Source: Halobacteriales archaeon (lineage in GTDB: Archaea; Halobacteriota; Halobacteria; Halobacteriales; SKNY01). From it: 64,000 nt of DNA. The stretch spans positions 1 through 64,000 of the forward strand of contig SKQO01000003.1 in the NCBI GenBank assembly GCA_007118975.1, read 5' to 3'. Of this stretch, positions 37,963 through 46,398 are shown piece after piece. The notes beneath the pieces were generated by a model. The model was not told where the DNA came from. It saw only the letters and a program-made list of their open reading frames with translations, and searched no databases. Numbering within the stretch: position 1 is the stretch's first letter; the number at the start of each line of letters is the position of its first letter. A program made the translations under genes and the position numbers.

Positions 37963-40251
37963 TTAGTCCGCACTCCCCGTCCACTGGGAAATTCTGAAGA
38001 TGACGAATTCGGCCGGTCGAACCGGCGCCACGCCGATCTCACAGATCAGCCGTCCGTTCTCGATGTCGCTCTGGGTCATCGTGCTCCGGTCGCATTTCAC
38101 GAAGAACGCCTCGTCCGGGGAGGTCCCCATGAGGGCACCGTCCTCCCAGACGTCCGTGAGGAAGTTTTTAATCGTTTGGCGCACTCTCGCCCAGAGTTGC
38201 TCGTTGTTCGGTTCGAACACCACCCACTGGGTTCCTTCCTCGATCGAGCCGCGGAGGAACAGGAACAGGCGGCGGACGTTGACGTACCGCCAGTTCGGAT
38301 TGCTGGAGGCGGTCCTGGCACCCCATACCCGAATTCCCCGACCACGGAAGGCACGGAGGCAGTTCACTCCACGGGGGTTGAGGACCTCCTGTTCGCCCTT
38401 GGTGATCGTCCGTTGTAATCCCTCGATGCCACGAATGACCTCGTTGGCGGGCGCCTTGTGGACGCCGTGATTGGCGTCGCTCCGAGCAAAGATCCCGGCA
38501 ATGTGGCCTCCGGGCGGCATCTCCTCGACCATGCCCGTGATCGGATCGATGACCTCGACCCACGGATAGTAGAACGCGCCCATGTCGGTGTCCTCGGGGG
38601 GTCTCAGGTCACCGACGGGGCCGGGGTTTGCCTCCGCCTGGAGGATCGCGAACCGATCGTCCATCGCGTGACAGTGCTCGATCAGCGGATCGGTCACGTC
38701 GTGTTCGTGTTCGTCGGGAATGCAGACGATGGCGAGTTCGTCGAGTTTTTCGAAGCCCGCGAACCCGGTTCGGTCCTCGGGGGGCAGTGTTGCGTCCCCC
38801 TCGTAATCACCTCGCTCGATCTCGTTGTCTTCGCCGCCGTCGAGCCAGATCGGACCGGCGGCCGGATCGGGACGGCCTTTGCCGGTCTTTTCCAGATCGA
38901 CCAGAACGGAGACGTTGTTCACTTGCTGGACGTAGAAGTTGCTCGAGGACTCGTGGGGGGAGAGGTCGTCGAAGACCTCTTCGACGTCGGGCGATGCGAC
39001 CTCGTCGTTGTCGGGGTCGGCGTCTCCGGCTTTTGCGTCCGCATAATCATCAGCATCGCGCCAGTATCGAATCTTCAGTTTGAACAGTTCGTTGCGACCG
39101 GGCTCGTACATCGAGGCGTCCTCGATCACGATCGCGACGTGATCGCCCCACTCGCCCGGGCCAACGGCGTCGACGTCCACTGCCTCGTCGGTCCACCCGC
39201 TCAGCTCGATGACAATCGGAGCATTGTCGCCGTCGTGGTCGAGAAGGAGGGTCGCTTCCCGTCCTCCAATCGAGTGATTCGGCGAGAACGTCACCCCAAC
39301 GGTGGTCTCGGGTTCCACGTCGCCATTCGGGCCAGGTGTATCATCGTCATCATCCTCCTGGCCGAGCGTTATCGTCCCGTCGTCATCGAGATCGTACTGC
39401 TGGTGATCCGGGCCGATAATGATGGAGTCCTCCAGGTTTAGTTCGATGTCCTCGCCGCCTTCGTGCTGGACCACCAGGTCAAGCGTCGCCTCGCCGTCGT
39501 CCTCGTCTGGATCGACCATGCCGAAGTCAAGCCTATCTTTGTCGACGGAGAGAACGTCCGCGTCGGACTCGTCGGCGTTTTCCCCCGTCAGGGTGACAGC
39601 AACCGGTTCGACGTCGCCACCCGGATCAATCACCAATCGCGCCCAGTGTCGCCAGGTGTCGCTCTCGGGCTCGAAGGTAACGTCGAGTTGCTTCCCATCC
39701 TCCCCTGGTTCGATGACTTGTGTCTCGCCATCCCCGGTGTCGTCCTCCCACGCGTACGAAAAACCGGTATCCTCCATCGTGGACTCGACGGTTACATCGT
39801 CGTCCAGGACAACTTCGATCGGATCGTCGTCAGTATCTCCCGTATGCTTCAAAACGACTGGCTCGGTCGAGTCTTCGTCCCCATCGACGGACCCGAACGC
39901 AAGCTCGATTCGATCGGCCGTCAGTACCGTCGGGAGCCGATCGTCAAACGGCGTTCCGAGCGGAATCCCCGCACTCGCGGATCGATCTTCCTCAGCCGTG
40001 ATACGACCGAGGAAACACCGGCTTCCGCCGTTGGCGAAAAAGCCCTCCACCGCACTGGCCAGGTAGCTATCCGGGAGGTGTTCACCAAAGGTTCGTTCGT
40101 AATCGGCAAAGCTGGTCAGGAGCCGCGGATCCGTCGGCCCACGCTCCGTGGGACCGAGAAATCCCGCCGTACTGGTGCTGACCCCTTCCAGTGGGGCCGC
40201 ACCACGTTCCTCCTCTTCGACGTAAACGCCAGGAGCAAGATACTCAGCCAT
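37963..40251 (-). CDS. Contractile tail sheath protein with two inserted Ig-like (ASH) domains
   Basis: 762-aa sheath, longer than usual eCIS sheaths. The N-terminus AEYLAPGVYVEE and FFANGGSRCFLGRI, and the C-terminus VRQTIKNFLTDVWEDGAL, CDRSTMTQSDIENGRL and PAEFVIFRISQWT, are canonical. Residues about 112-355 are inserted between FLGRI and GPGEWGDHVAIVIEDA. They form two tandem units, IELAFGSVDGDED...VTLTG (114-223) and DRLDFGMVDPDED...IELSG (238-352), which match the ASH/Hydin choice-of-anchor pattern. ATG 40251 has GGAG 6 bases upstream. Confidence 0.93.
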   Translation of the reverse strand: MAEYLAPGVYVEEEERGAAPLEGVSTSTAGFLGPTERGPTDPRLLTSFADYERTFGEHLPDSYLASAVEGFFANGGSRCFLGRITAEEDRSASAGIPLGTPFDDRLPTVLTADRIELAFGSVDGDEDSTEPVVLKHTGDTDDDPIEVVLDDDVTVESTMEDTGFSYAWEDDTGDGETQVIEPGEDGKQLDVTFEPESDTWRHWARLVIDPGGDVEPVAVTLTGENADESDADVLSVDKDRLDFGMVDPDEDDGEATLDLVVQHEGGEDIELNLEDSIIIGPDHQQYDLDDDGTITLGQEDDDDDTPGPNGDVEPETTVGVTFSPNHSIGGREATLLLDHDGDNAPIVIELSGWTDEAVDVDAVGPGEWGDHVAIVIEDASMYEPGRNELFKLKIRYWRDADDYADAKAGDADPDNDEVASPDVEEVFDDLSPHESSSNFYVQQVNNVSVLVDLEKTGKGRPDPAAGPIWLDGGEDNEIERGDYEGDATLPPEDRTGFAGFEKLDELAIVCIPDEHEHDVTDPLIEHCHAMDDRFAILQAEANPGPVGDLRPPEDTDMGAFYYPWVEVIDPITGMVEEMPPGGHIAGIFARSDANHGVHKAPANEVIRGIEGLQRTITKGEQEVLNPRGVNCLRAFRGRGIRVWGARTASSNPNWRYVNVRRLFLFLRGSIEEGTQWVVFEPNNEQLWARVRQTIKNFLTDVWEDGALMGTSPDEAFFVKCDRSTMTQSDIENGRLICEIGVAPVRPAEFVIFRISQWTGSAD

Positions 40252-40257
40252 GGTCAA

Positions 40258-40261
40258 CTCC
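40258..40261 (-). promoter_or_regulatory. Shine-Dalgarno of the sheath gene
   Basis: GGAG on the minus strand, 6 bases before ATG 40251. It decides this start over a TTG at 40263 and shows that the sheath mRNA has a leader. Confidence 0.55.
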
Positions 40262-40318
40262 AACGCCTGACCCGCCCTGTTCGTGCTTGACGGACATGGG
40301 TAATCACCATATCCAACC

Positions 40319-40326
40319 CTTATGAA
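40319..40326 (-). promoter_or_regulatory. TATA-like element upstream of the sheath gene
   Basis: TTCATAAG on the minus strand about 70 bases before ATG 40251. It would give a leader of about 45 bases, compatible with the Shine-Dalgarno, and would let sheath and tube be made at a higher level than the two genes upstream. Confidence 0.35.
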
Positions 40327-40426
40327 TGTTACCCTATTGATGGATCAGAACGCAAACTAATGAGAACAATGGCCGGCCGACATGGTGAAAGCGACCCCTT
40401 CTCTTCGGAGATCAACGGGAGGCGCT

Positions 40427-41131
40427 TCACGACGAATTCGGTTCGAGAACGATGTCGGCAACGATAGTCTGGCCTTCCTTAATCACCACCGTGTATGCCG
40501 CCTCGAGGTCCGTGTTAGGTTTGCTTGCGAGGATCGTCGGGTCCGCACTCCCGATTGTCACGAACATGTCCTCGTCCGTGGAAGCGTTGTCGTTCGGCGG
40601 TCCGTTTCCCGGAGTGTCAGACGAGGAGTCACCGCGGTCATCGAGATATGGTTCGACGTTTACGAACGGAAGGACGAATTCGCCGTCGGGACTGCTCCGG
40701 GTCTCAGCGACGACCTCATCGTCGTCGAGGACTTCGAGCACGACATCCCCAATTCGGGGAGTTTCCTCCCCCTCCGCCACGCGAGTACTGCCGCGAACCA
40801 GGGTGCTGTGACTTGGAAATCGGTAAGCCGGTGCAGGTAGTAGTTCGATGTCCGACACCATTTCCTCGGTGTCATCTTCCTCGAGATCGACGACGTCGCA
40901 CTCGCACGTCTCCGGCAAGTACGGGCCGTTCGGCTCCACGGCCACCGTGACCGCTGTGATCTCATCCGGTAAGTCCGTGACCACGTAGTAGCCACTCCTC
41001 GTTCGGACGATACCCTCCGGACGGTCCACAAGTTCAATCGAGAACCCACCAGTTGGTGGGCGGCCGGTCACCGAATCGGTTACTTCGATCACGAGGGCGA
41101 GTTTCAGGCGATCGACCTCCCACTGCACCAT
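40427..41131 (-). CDS. Carboxypeptidase-regulatory-like (beta-sandwich) eCIS protein
   Basis: 234-aa acidic protein made of two beta-sandwich parts. The first (residues 8-95) reads LALVIEVTDSVTGRPPTGGF and SGYYVVTDLP, the second (about 105-230) GDVVLEVLDDDEVVAETRSS and PDGEFVLPFVNVEPYLDD, both like carboxypeptidase regulatory-like domains, with a Gly/Asp/Asn-rich loop near 170-190. Similar proteins occur beside DUF4255 genes in other eCIS. No signal peptide. It abuts the DUF4255 stop by one base. It may decorate or adapt the distal end; this is inference. Confidence 0.65.
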   Translation of the reverse strand: MVQWEVDRLKLALVIEVTDSVTGRPPTGGFSIELVDRPEGIVRTRSGYYVVTDLPDEITAVTVAVEPNGPYLPETCECDVVDLEEDDTEEMVSDIELLPAPAYRFPSHSTLVRGSTRVAEGEETPRIGDVVLEVLDDDEVVAETRSSPDGEFVLPFVNVEPYLDDRGDSSSDTPGNGPPNDNASTDEDMFVTIGSADPTILASKPNTDLEAAYTVVIKEGQTIVADIVLEPNSS

Positions 41132-41775
41132 TATCGATCACTCCGGCCGTGACTAAACGTCGCTTCTGTCACTCGTTCAATCGGTGTCTCACGTTCGGAT
41201 TCGATCAGCACTGGCGTCACGGCACAGGTTACCGACGGGAGATACGGCGTCTCCTGGAACGTGTTCCAGACATCGAGGATTTCCCCCATCGATCGGTTCT
41301 CCAGTGCAATGTGGAGTCTATCATCGCCACCGAGATCCCCCTTGAGAGCTGACCCGCTGATGATCCGGTTGTCCCAGATAATCCGCATCGCCTCACCGAG
41401 TTCCTTGTGGTAGTCGAGCCTGGATGGCGCTTGTTCGTGGGCCTCATCCTGTGGCGAAGGGTGGGCAGTCACAAGGTAGGACAACTCGAGGGCGAGCGGA
41501 TCACCGGCTGCGACATCATCTTCGACCGGTTGCGGTTCGTTCGAGAGATGGATGTTCCGTTCGACATCGTAGAGAAACAACGAGAGCCCTGCCTGGCTCG
41601 GGTCGAAGTCAGCTGGAGAAGCAAGTGCCACGGTGACCCCCGAGGAAACTTCCGCGCGGAGCAGGCTGACGAGCGTTTCACCGACATCTGCGATGGCGTC
41701 CGAACCCGCCACCTCAGCGACCTCCAGGAGAACAGCGTTTCGTATGTGAGGGGCGGCACATGACGCTGGTACCAT
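41131..41775 (-). CDS. DUF4255 (Pvc16/Afp16 N-terminal-like) tube/sheath terminator
   Basis: 214-aa protein with IADVGETLVSLLRAE, SLFLYDVERNIHLSNEP, LALELSYLVTAHP and HKELGEAMRIIWDNRIISG, the pattern of DUF4255. In Afp, gp16 caps the tube and sheath end after assembly. The start is slightly uncertain: ATG 41775 gives 34 residues before the usual start near IADVGETL, but a TATA-like tract lies at the right distance for it. It is the first gene of the upper eCIS unit. Confidence 0.9.
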   Translation of the reverse strand: MVPASCAAPHIRNAVLLEVAEVAGSDAIADVGETLVSLLRAEVSSGVTVALASPADFDPSQAGLSLFLYDVERNIHLSNEPQPVEDDVAAGDPLALELSYLVTAHPSPQDEAHEQAPSRLDYHKELGEAMRIIWDNRIISGSALKGDLGGDDRLHIALENRSMGEILDVWNTFQETPYLPSVTCAVTPVLIESERETPIERVTEATFSHGRSDR

Positions 41776-42151
41776 GATTCGCTATGGGTAAAATACCTTT
41801 CCACCGGTAATGGCTAGTGTGTTGCACCCTCCGATTAGATTCAGTAACGACAGTGATGGCACAGGGCGAGTGATGGAAAGCCAGAGTCGATATCGAAACG
41901 TTTCGGCGAAGTGTATCATCCGCGAGCGGGATACACTCTCACGCCCGGCGACGGTACACTGGCCCGGAACTCGTCTAGAATGTCATCCTGAACGGGATCA
42001 CGCTCGATTCAACGTATGCCGACCTGCCGAGGGCACGCGGCCCAGGTGTCCGCCAACTGCCACCGCTTGAGCAATCCCAGCCGAATGAACCCGTGCCAAG
42101 AAATGGCTCCGACGGAGAAGCCTTTGACGCTTCCGGGCCCACAAGCGACAC
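41776..42151. other. 376-base intergenic region, eCIS boundary
   Basis: Lies between the DUF4255 start and the end of the haloperoxidase-like gene (both minus). Apart from the TATA-like tract at 41789-41795 nothing was recognised; the short frames have no acidic bias. This is the right edge of the eCIS locus, with no direct repeat, integrase or tRNA seen here. Confidence 0.45.
41789..41795 (-). promoter_or_regulatory. TATA-like element at the head of the upper eCIS operon
   Basis: TATTTTA on the minus strand begins 20 bases before ATG 41775, slightly closer than ideal for a leaderless start. A downstream start in the gene would fit better. Confidence 0.35.
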
Positions 42152-43522
42152 TCACTGTTCCCGAGCATAGTCGGTGTTGATTCGGTTCGCGATGTTCCTT
42201 CCGACCGGGATTGCATCCTCCACCGAGAAACGGAAGTGGCTACCGAACCGGATCCGACTCTCGCAAGATTCCTCGAACGCGTCCCCAACGCCGGCAAATG
42301 ACATCGTCCGTTCTGACGTTCCGAAGGACGTAATCTCGAACGGGAGTTTCACGGAACCGAATGTGTCGACCAGGAGTTCACTCGCGACGGCTCCAAAACA
42401 CGCCAATCCCGACGGGTATTCCGGGCTAATACCGGTGTGAAGCGGCTCCCAATGTCGATCCGAGACGGTTTCGGGATTCCCGTCAGCGTCCCCGTGATGA
42501 ATCGCCGGCTTGGGTCGCCAGAACCCGTAATTGTATTTTGCCTTCCATACACAGATACCCGCATCGGCCATCCCAACCCCGAGCCGCGCCAACAAGCGCG
42601 CTATCTCGAGCATCGGGAGATCCCGCTTCTCGGTCACGATCATGGCGATTTGCATCCAGCGACCCGCAGGAGTGATCGCGCCCCTTCCGCCTGACCACAG
42701 GCCGGCGATTACTTCATCTTCCGCACGGACATCCCCCGAATAATCGTACGCATACACCTCGTGCCACGCCTCTGCGTAGTCGTTGCTCTCGAGAGCGGGT
42801 GGGCGGCCGAACTCGGTGCCGTTTGGCGTGTCGATCACCCACGTATCGACGGTCGCGTAGTGGGCTGATGCCCACACCCCGTCGCGTGCCAGGCCGCGCC
42901 AGCACCCCGGGTTGTGCTTCGGGTCATTGCACGCACGATAGGGTGGGATTTCCGGGTCGTCATGGCCATCGTCGGCGCGAGCCGTCAGTACCTCGTTGGC
43001 GACGGACTCCCCGAACCGCTTACCTGCAGGGATATCACGGTCGTATGCCGTTGCAAATTCGAGTGTCGCAGCCAGCCGCGTATCGAAGATGTCGGTGCTG
43101 ACGGGAAACAGCTCGGACAGTACAGTGTGGGCAGCTGCCCCGACGGCAGCCAGCCGGGAGGTATCCGGGGAGGGTTTCTCGTGTGGCGCATGGAAATGTT
43201 CGAAATGTCGTTCCCCCCGCGCTGCAGCGATCGCATTGAGCGTATCGAACAGCGTGACGTTGAGACAGGCGGCCTGGCGGGCAACGGCGACGGCTGGTTG
43301 TGGCCATTGACGGATCACGTCCAACCAGATCCGATTCCACTCCACGACAAACGCCGGCCGCGTAGCCTCGATCCCTCCTGCTTCGAGAACGCTCGTACAG
43401 CCTGCCATCCCGGCAGTCGCGCTCGCAGCCGAAGTCGCCAGGAGTTCCCGTCGCGTGAATGACTCACGCCAGGACGGTGGGCTCCATTGATCACGCTCCC
43501 CACACGAGATCCGAAAGGTCAT
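42152..43522 (-). CDS. Tat-exported vanadium haloperoxidase/PAP2-like protein, catalytic His replaced
   Basis: 456-aa protein from ATG 43522. Signal: twin Arg24-Arg25 in SFTRRELLATSA, then lipobox GMAGC with Cys42, so probably a Tat lipoprotein. The body is helical and matches vanadium chloroperoxidase/acid phosphatase relatives: KAKYNYGFWRPKPAI (vanadate-binding Lys and Arg) and RFGSHFRFSVEDA (second motif with His429). The middle motif, normally PSGHA, reads PSGLA with Leu373, so the acid-base His is missing. It may bind phosphate or vanadate without the usual catalysis. Monocistronic. Confidence 0.85.
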   Translation of the reverse strand: MTFRISCGERDQWSPPSWRESFTRRELLATSAASATAGMAGCTSVLEAGGIEATRPAFVVEWNRIWLDVIRQWPQPAVAVARQAACLNVTLFDTLNAIAAARGERHFEHFHAPHEKPSPDTSRLAAVGAAAHTVLSELFPVSTDIFDTRLAATLEFATAYDRDIPAGKRFGESVANEVLTARADDGHDDPEIPPYRACNDPKHNPGCWRGLARDGVWASAHYATVDTWVIDTPNGTEFGRPPALESNDYAEAWHEVYAYDYSGDVRAEDEVIAGLWSGGRGAITPAGRWMQIAMIVTEKRDLPMLEIARLLARLGVGMADAGICVWKAKYNYGFWRPKPAIHHGDADGNPETVSDRHWEPLHTGISPEYPSGLACFGAVASELLVDTFGSVKLPFEITSFGTSERTMSFAGVGDAFEESCESRIRFGSHFRFSVEDAIPVGRNIANRINTDYAREQ

Positions 43523-44000
43523 CCGGGGCTGGGACTTCGTAGCGGTCCGGCAAGATAGAGTGTGTCGTTTGCGCTCCTTCTCGAAGCATTCCTGCACCGG
43601 CGAGTAGGGGGCAGAAAGCCCGTGGCCCGGTGTAACTTAGTGATCGCTACCCGGGGACACTGCAGATTCGTTTCCGATCCACTGTCGACACAACAGTCCT
43701 GTTACCCACGCCCGGGTGCTCGCGTTCTTGAACGTCCGAGATGGTAGCCCACGGCCTCTTGGGGCCGCCAAAAATGAGCGGAGGAACAACCGCATCCGGG
43801 CAACTGAACGATAACAAAGCTATCGGCCACATCCATGACTGTATTGGCAGTCGATAAATTCGATTGGCAGCGCCCGAGATCTCCTACCATCACGCACGCA
43901 TGGGTGTCTTGAGGACACGACACCTCTCAGTACCAAAACATTCCCGTTCGGCAACCAGTTGCTATCACTGACTATCTCTGTCCTGGGATCACGAACCAGA
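43523..44000. other. 478-base intergenic region, nothing recognised
   Basis: Between the haloperoxidase-like start and the end of thrC. Frames present are short, basic and unlike haloarchaeal proteins. It must contain the haloperoxidase promoter; no repeat or RNA gene was seen. Confidence 0.4.
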
Positions 44001-45260
44001 CTACTCTGCGAGTAGCTCGAGGACATCAGCCGTCGTTGCGCTGACTGGCTCGGGGTCGACCCCCGCTGCCGCGGCCGCATCCGGGTCTTTCAGTAGATGG
44101 CCAGTGGTGAGACAGACTACCCGCTCGGACGCGTCAACGACGCCCTGCTCACGAAGTGCGCGCAAGCCGGCGAGCGAGGCCGCACTCGCCGGTTCGACCC
44201 CGATGCCTCGTTCGGCCAGCGATCGCTGGGCATCGGTTATCTCCTCGTCTTCGACGGCGATGGCGGTGCCGCCGGTCTCGCGAATGGCGGGGATCGCTTT
44301 GGGGGCGTTTACCGGATTCCCGATCCGGATCGCCGTGGCGATCGTCTCCACCTCGTTCCAGCGCGTGATCGAATCCGCTCCATCCTCGATCGCTTCGACC
44401 AGGGGGGCGGCGCCTGCAGCCTGCACGCCTGTTAGTTTCGGGACATCGTCCGGTCCGATCGCGCCGGCGGCGACAAGTTCGCGAAAGGCTTTGTGGAGCG
44501 CGCTGGTGTTGCCCGCATTCCCGACCGGCAACACGACTCGATCGGGAATGGCGCCGTATCGTTCCCGGAAGGCCTCGAGCATCTCCAAGCCGATGGTCTT
44601 CTGCCCCTCGAGTCGGTACGGGTTGAGCGAGTTCAGCAAATAGACTTCCCCCCGTTCGGCCAGCTCGGAGACCAGATCCAGGCAGGTGTCGAAGTTGCCG
44701 TCGACTTCGAGGATACGGGCACCGTGGAGGGCGGCCTGGGCAAGCTTCCCGGCAGCGACTTTGCCCGCCGGCAACAGCACGAGTACCGGCATCCCGTCTC
44801 TCGCACCGTAGGCGGCGAGCGCTGCGCTCGTGTTGCCCGTGGACGCGCACGCGAGTCGTTCGACCCCGAGGCGACGGGCAACCGCCACCCCTACGGTCAT
44901 CCCGCGATCCTTGAAACTCCCCGTCGGATTCATCCCCTCGTGCTTGACGGCCAGCGTCGAGACGCCGACTTCACGCGCCAGTTCGGGGGCGTGGTACAGT
45001 GGCGTGTCCCCCTCCTGGATCGAGACACCGTCATCCACGGGGAGGGCGTCCCGGTATCGCCACACGCCGCGACCGTCGAACGCCGACCAGCCCGGGAGTT
45101 CGGCGTAGCGAACTTCGAGAAGGCCCTGGCAGGACGGGCACCGGTAGACGATATCGGCAAAGGGCGCCACCTCCTCGCTGCACTCGATACAGTGAAGCCA
45201 GACGCCGTCAGCCGCGACGTCGGGTGACGGCTGTCCGGTTTCGATCTCGAGATGTGCCAT
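44001..45260 (-). CDS. thrC: Threonine synthase
   Basis: 419-aa PLP enzyme converting O-phosphohomoserine to threonine. The N-terminus carries a four-Cys zinc ribbon (Cys24, 27, 41, 44: CIEC...CPSC), as in many archaeal ThrC proteins. The PLP lysine is Lys117 in NPTGSFKDRG, and ASTGNTSAALAAYGAR is the phosphate/carboxylate loop. Length and order match the family. It shares homoserine-derived substrate with the metX-metY branch elsewhere in the window. Confidence 0.95.
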   Translation of the reverse strand: MAHLEIETGQPSPDVAADGVWLHCIECSEEVAPFADIVYRCPSCQGLLEVRYAELPGWSAFDGRGVWRYRDALPVDDGVSIQEGDTPLYHAPELAREVGVSTLAVKHEGMNPTGSFKDRGMTVGVAVARRLGVERLACASTGNTSAALAAYGARDGMPVLVLLPAGKVAAGKLAQAALHGARILEVDGNFDTCLDLVSELAERGEVYLLNSLNPYRLEGQKTIGLEMLEAFRERYGAIPDRVVLPVGNAGNTSALHKAFRELVAAGAIGPDDVPKLTGVQAAGAAPLVEAIEDGADSITRWNEVETIATAIRIGNPVNAPKAIPAIRETGGTAIAVEDEEITDAQRSLAERGIGVEPASAASLAGLRALREQGVVDASERVVCLTTGHLLKDPDAAAAAGVDPEPVSATTADVLELLAE

Positions 45261-45340
45261 ACCGGCCCAACAGGCGGGTTCCCCAAAACCACGCCGGTCG
45301 ACGCCTGCTACGTCGAAAGGACGCTACGCCACTGGACCGA

Positions 45341-46282
45341 TCAGTCGAGGGACTCGTACCGTGTCTGGTAATACACCGAAAATAAAATGAGGGCCACCGC
45401 AATCGCGAGCGCTACCACCAGATATCGCAGGCCCAGCACCCCTTCGAAGATCACCATGAACCCCAGAAGGGCCGCTAGGATGGGAATCGTGACGTCGTTG
45501 AGCTTGCGCAGAAAGAACGCTCGGGAATCACGGTAGACGATGAGAGGATGGCAGGGTTCATCTTCCGGAACGCCCGCCTTCATGCGTTGCTCTCTGTCCA
45601 GGTATATCGGCGGAATATCGACGGAGGTGCCGGCGATCGCCGGGATATCGAGCCGGTGTTGACAATCCGGATAGCGGTCGGGGTTTTCCGCCAGTTGGGT
45701 TTCTTTCCTCGCGGCCGTTCCCGCCCGCACGGGTAGCGCTTTGACCGTGGTTCGATCCCGGGCCGACTGGAGGAATGCCCGATCTCCCGGTTCGATGCCG
45801 AGGACATCGAATGTTTCCTCGGGGAGTCGACAGGTCTTGAAGCCGATGTCCGGGTGGACGGCATACCGGACTCTGCAGACAATCGGCCGAAATCGGAAGA
45901 TCCGGTCGAACAGCCGACGGTGTGCTGGCTTTTTGTCGGGTTGGCGCAAGCGGAGCGCGACCTCGTTGCGGTCGGGGTCGCCCACCGGGACGCCCAGTGC
46001 ATGCCGCAGATCGAACCCGATCCCAACCTCGTCACTCTGGAGGTGCTTGCCCGCATCGATCTTGCCGAATACGGCCGGTCGAGAGCCGCGATGTGGGTTT
46101 TCCACCAGTACGTACTTGCCGGTCGTCAGCGAGTCGTGCTCACGGAGAACGGCGGGTGCCAGCTGGACGTTGAACGCTTTGTCCCAGGTCCAATCCCTGG
46201 TCTCGCGGACACGGAATCGGCCGATCTCATCAGGGGCCGCCGTGGGTGCCTGCCCGGTCTCCTGTCCTACTACCGTCGACAT
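45341..46282 (-). CDS. Hypothetical membrane-anchored protein
   Basis: 313-aa protein from ATG 46282 (longer frame upstream is Arg-rich and overlaps the divergent neighbour). The soluble N-terminal ~255 residues contain a repeated FRVRETRDWTWDKAFNVQL / EETFDVLGIEPGDRAFLQS arrangement, the second like a small double-psi or AbrB-type barrel. Two hydrophobic helices close the chain (about 262-305, PILAALLGFMVIFEGVLG and LRYLVVALAIAVALILFSVY). I do not recognise the family. It is downstream of no operon partner and converges on nothing; thrC lies 80 bases away on the same strand. Confidence 0.6.
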   Translation of the reverse strand: MSTVVGQETGQAPTAAPDEIGRFRVRETRDWTWDKAFNVQLAPAVLREHDSLTTGKYVLVENPHRGSRPAVFGKIDAGKHLQSDEVGIGFDLRHALGVPVGDPDRNEVALRLRQPDKKPAHRRLFDRIFRFRPIVCRVRYAVHPDIGFKTCRLPEETFDVLGIEPGDRAFLQSARDRTTVKALPVRAGTAARKETQLAENPDRYPDCQHRLDIPAIAGTSVDIPPIYLDREQRMKAGVPEDEPCHPLIVYRDSRAFFLRKLNDVTIPILAALLGFMVIFEGVLGLRYLVVALAIAVALILFSVYYQTRYESLD

Positions 46283-46398
46283 GTCGCTTCGTGAGAGTGA
46301 TCGAACCGTCGATGTAATAGGTTGCGGTTCGCCCGCGAACCGCTGTTCCGTCGGCTCCGCCCGGGGGACTTTTGAGACGAGCGGTGAATGCGATCGGT

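Noticed and set aside
38458-39441. 327-codon plus-strand frame antisense to the sheath
   Set aside because: Shadow frame with a Val-rich pseudo-protein; sheath motifs on the other strand are unambiguous.
17262-41775. Prophage or tailed-virus genome
   Set aside because: No terminase, portal, capsid, integrase or att-like repeats are visible; the presence of DUF4157, DUF4255, LysM adaptor, PAAR and AAA+ ATPase fits eCIS.
17262-41775. Type VI secretion system
   Set aside because: No TssJ, TssL or TssM membrane complex, no TssK and no ClpV with the T6SS layout; the sheath is a single gene rather than TssB/TssC.
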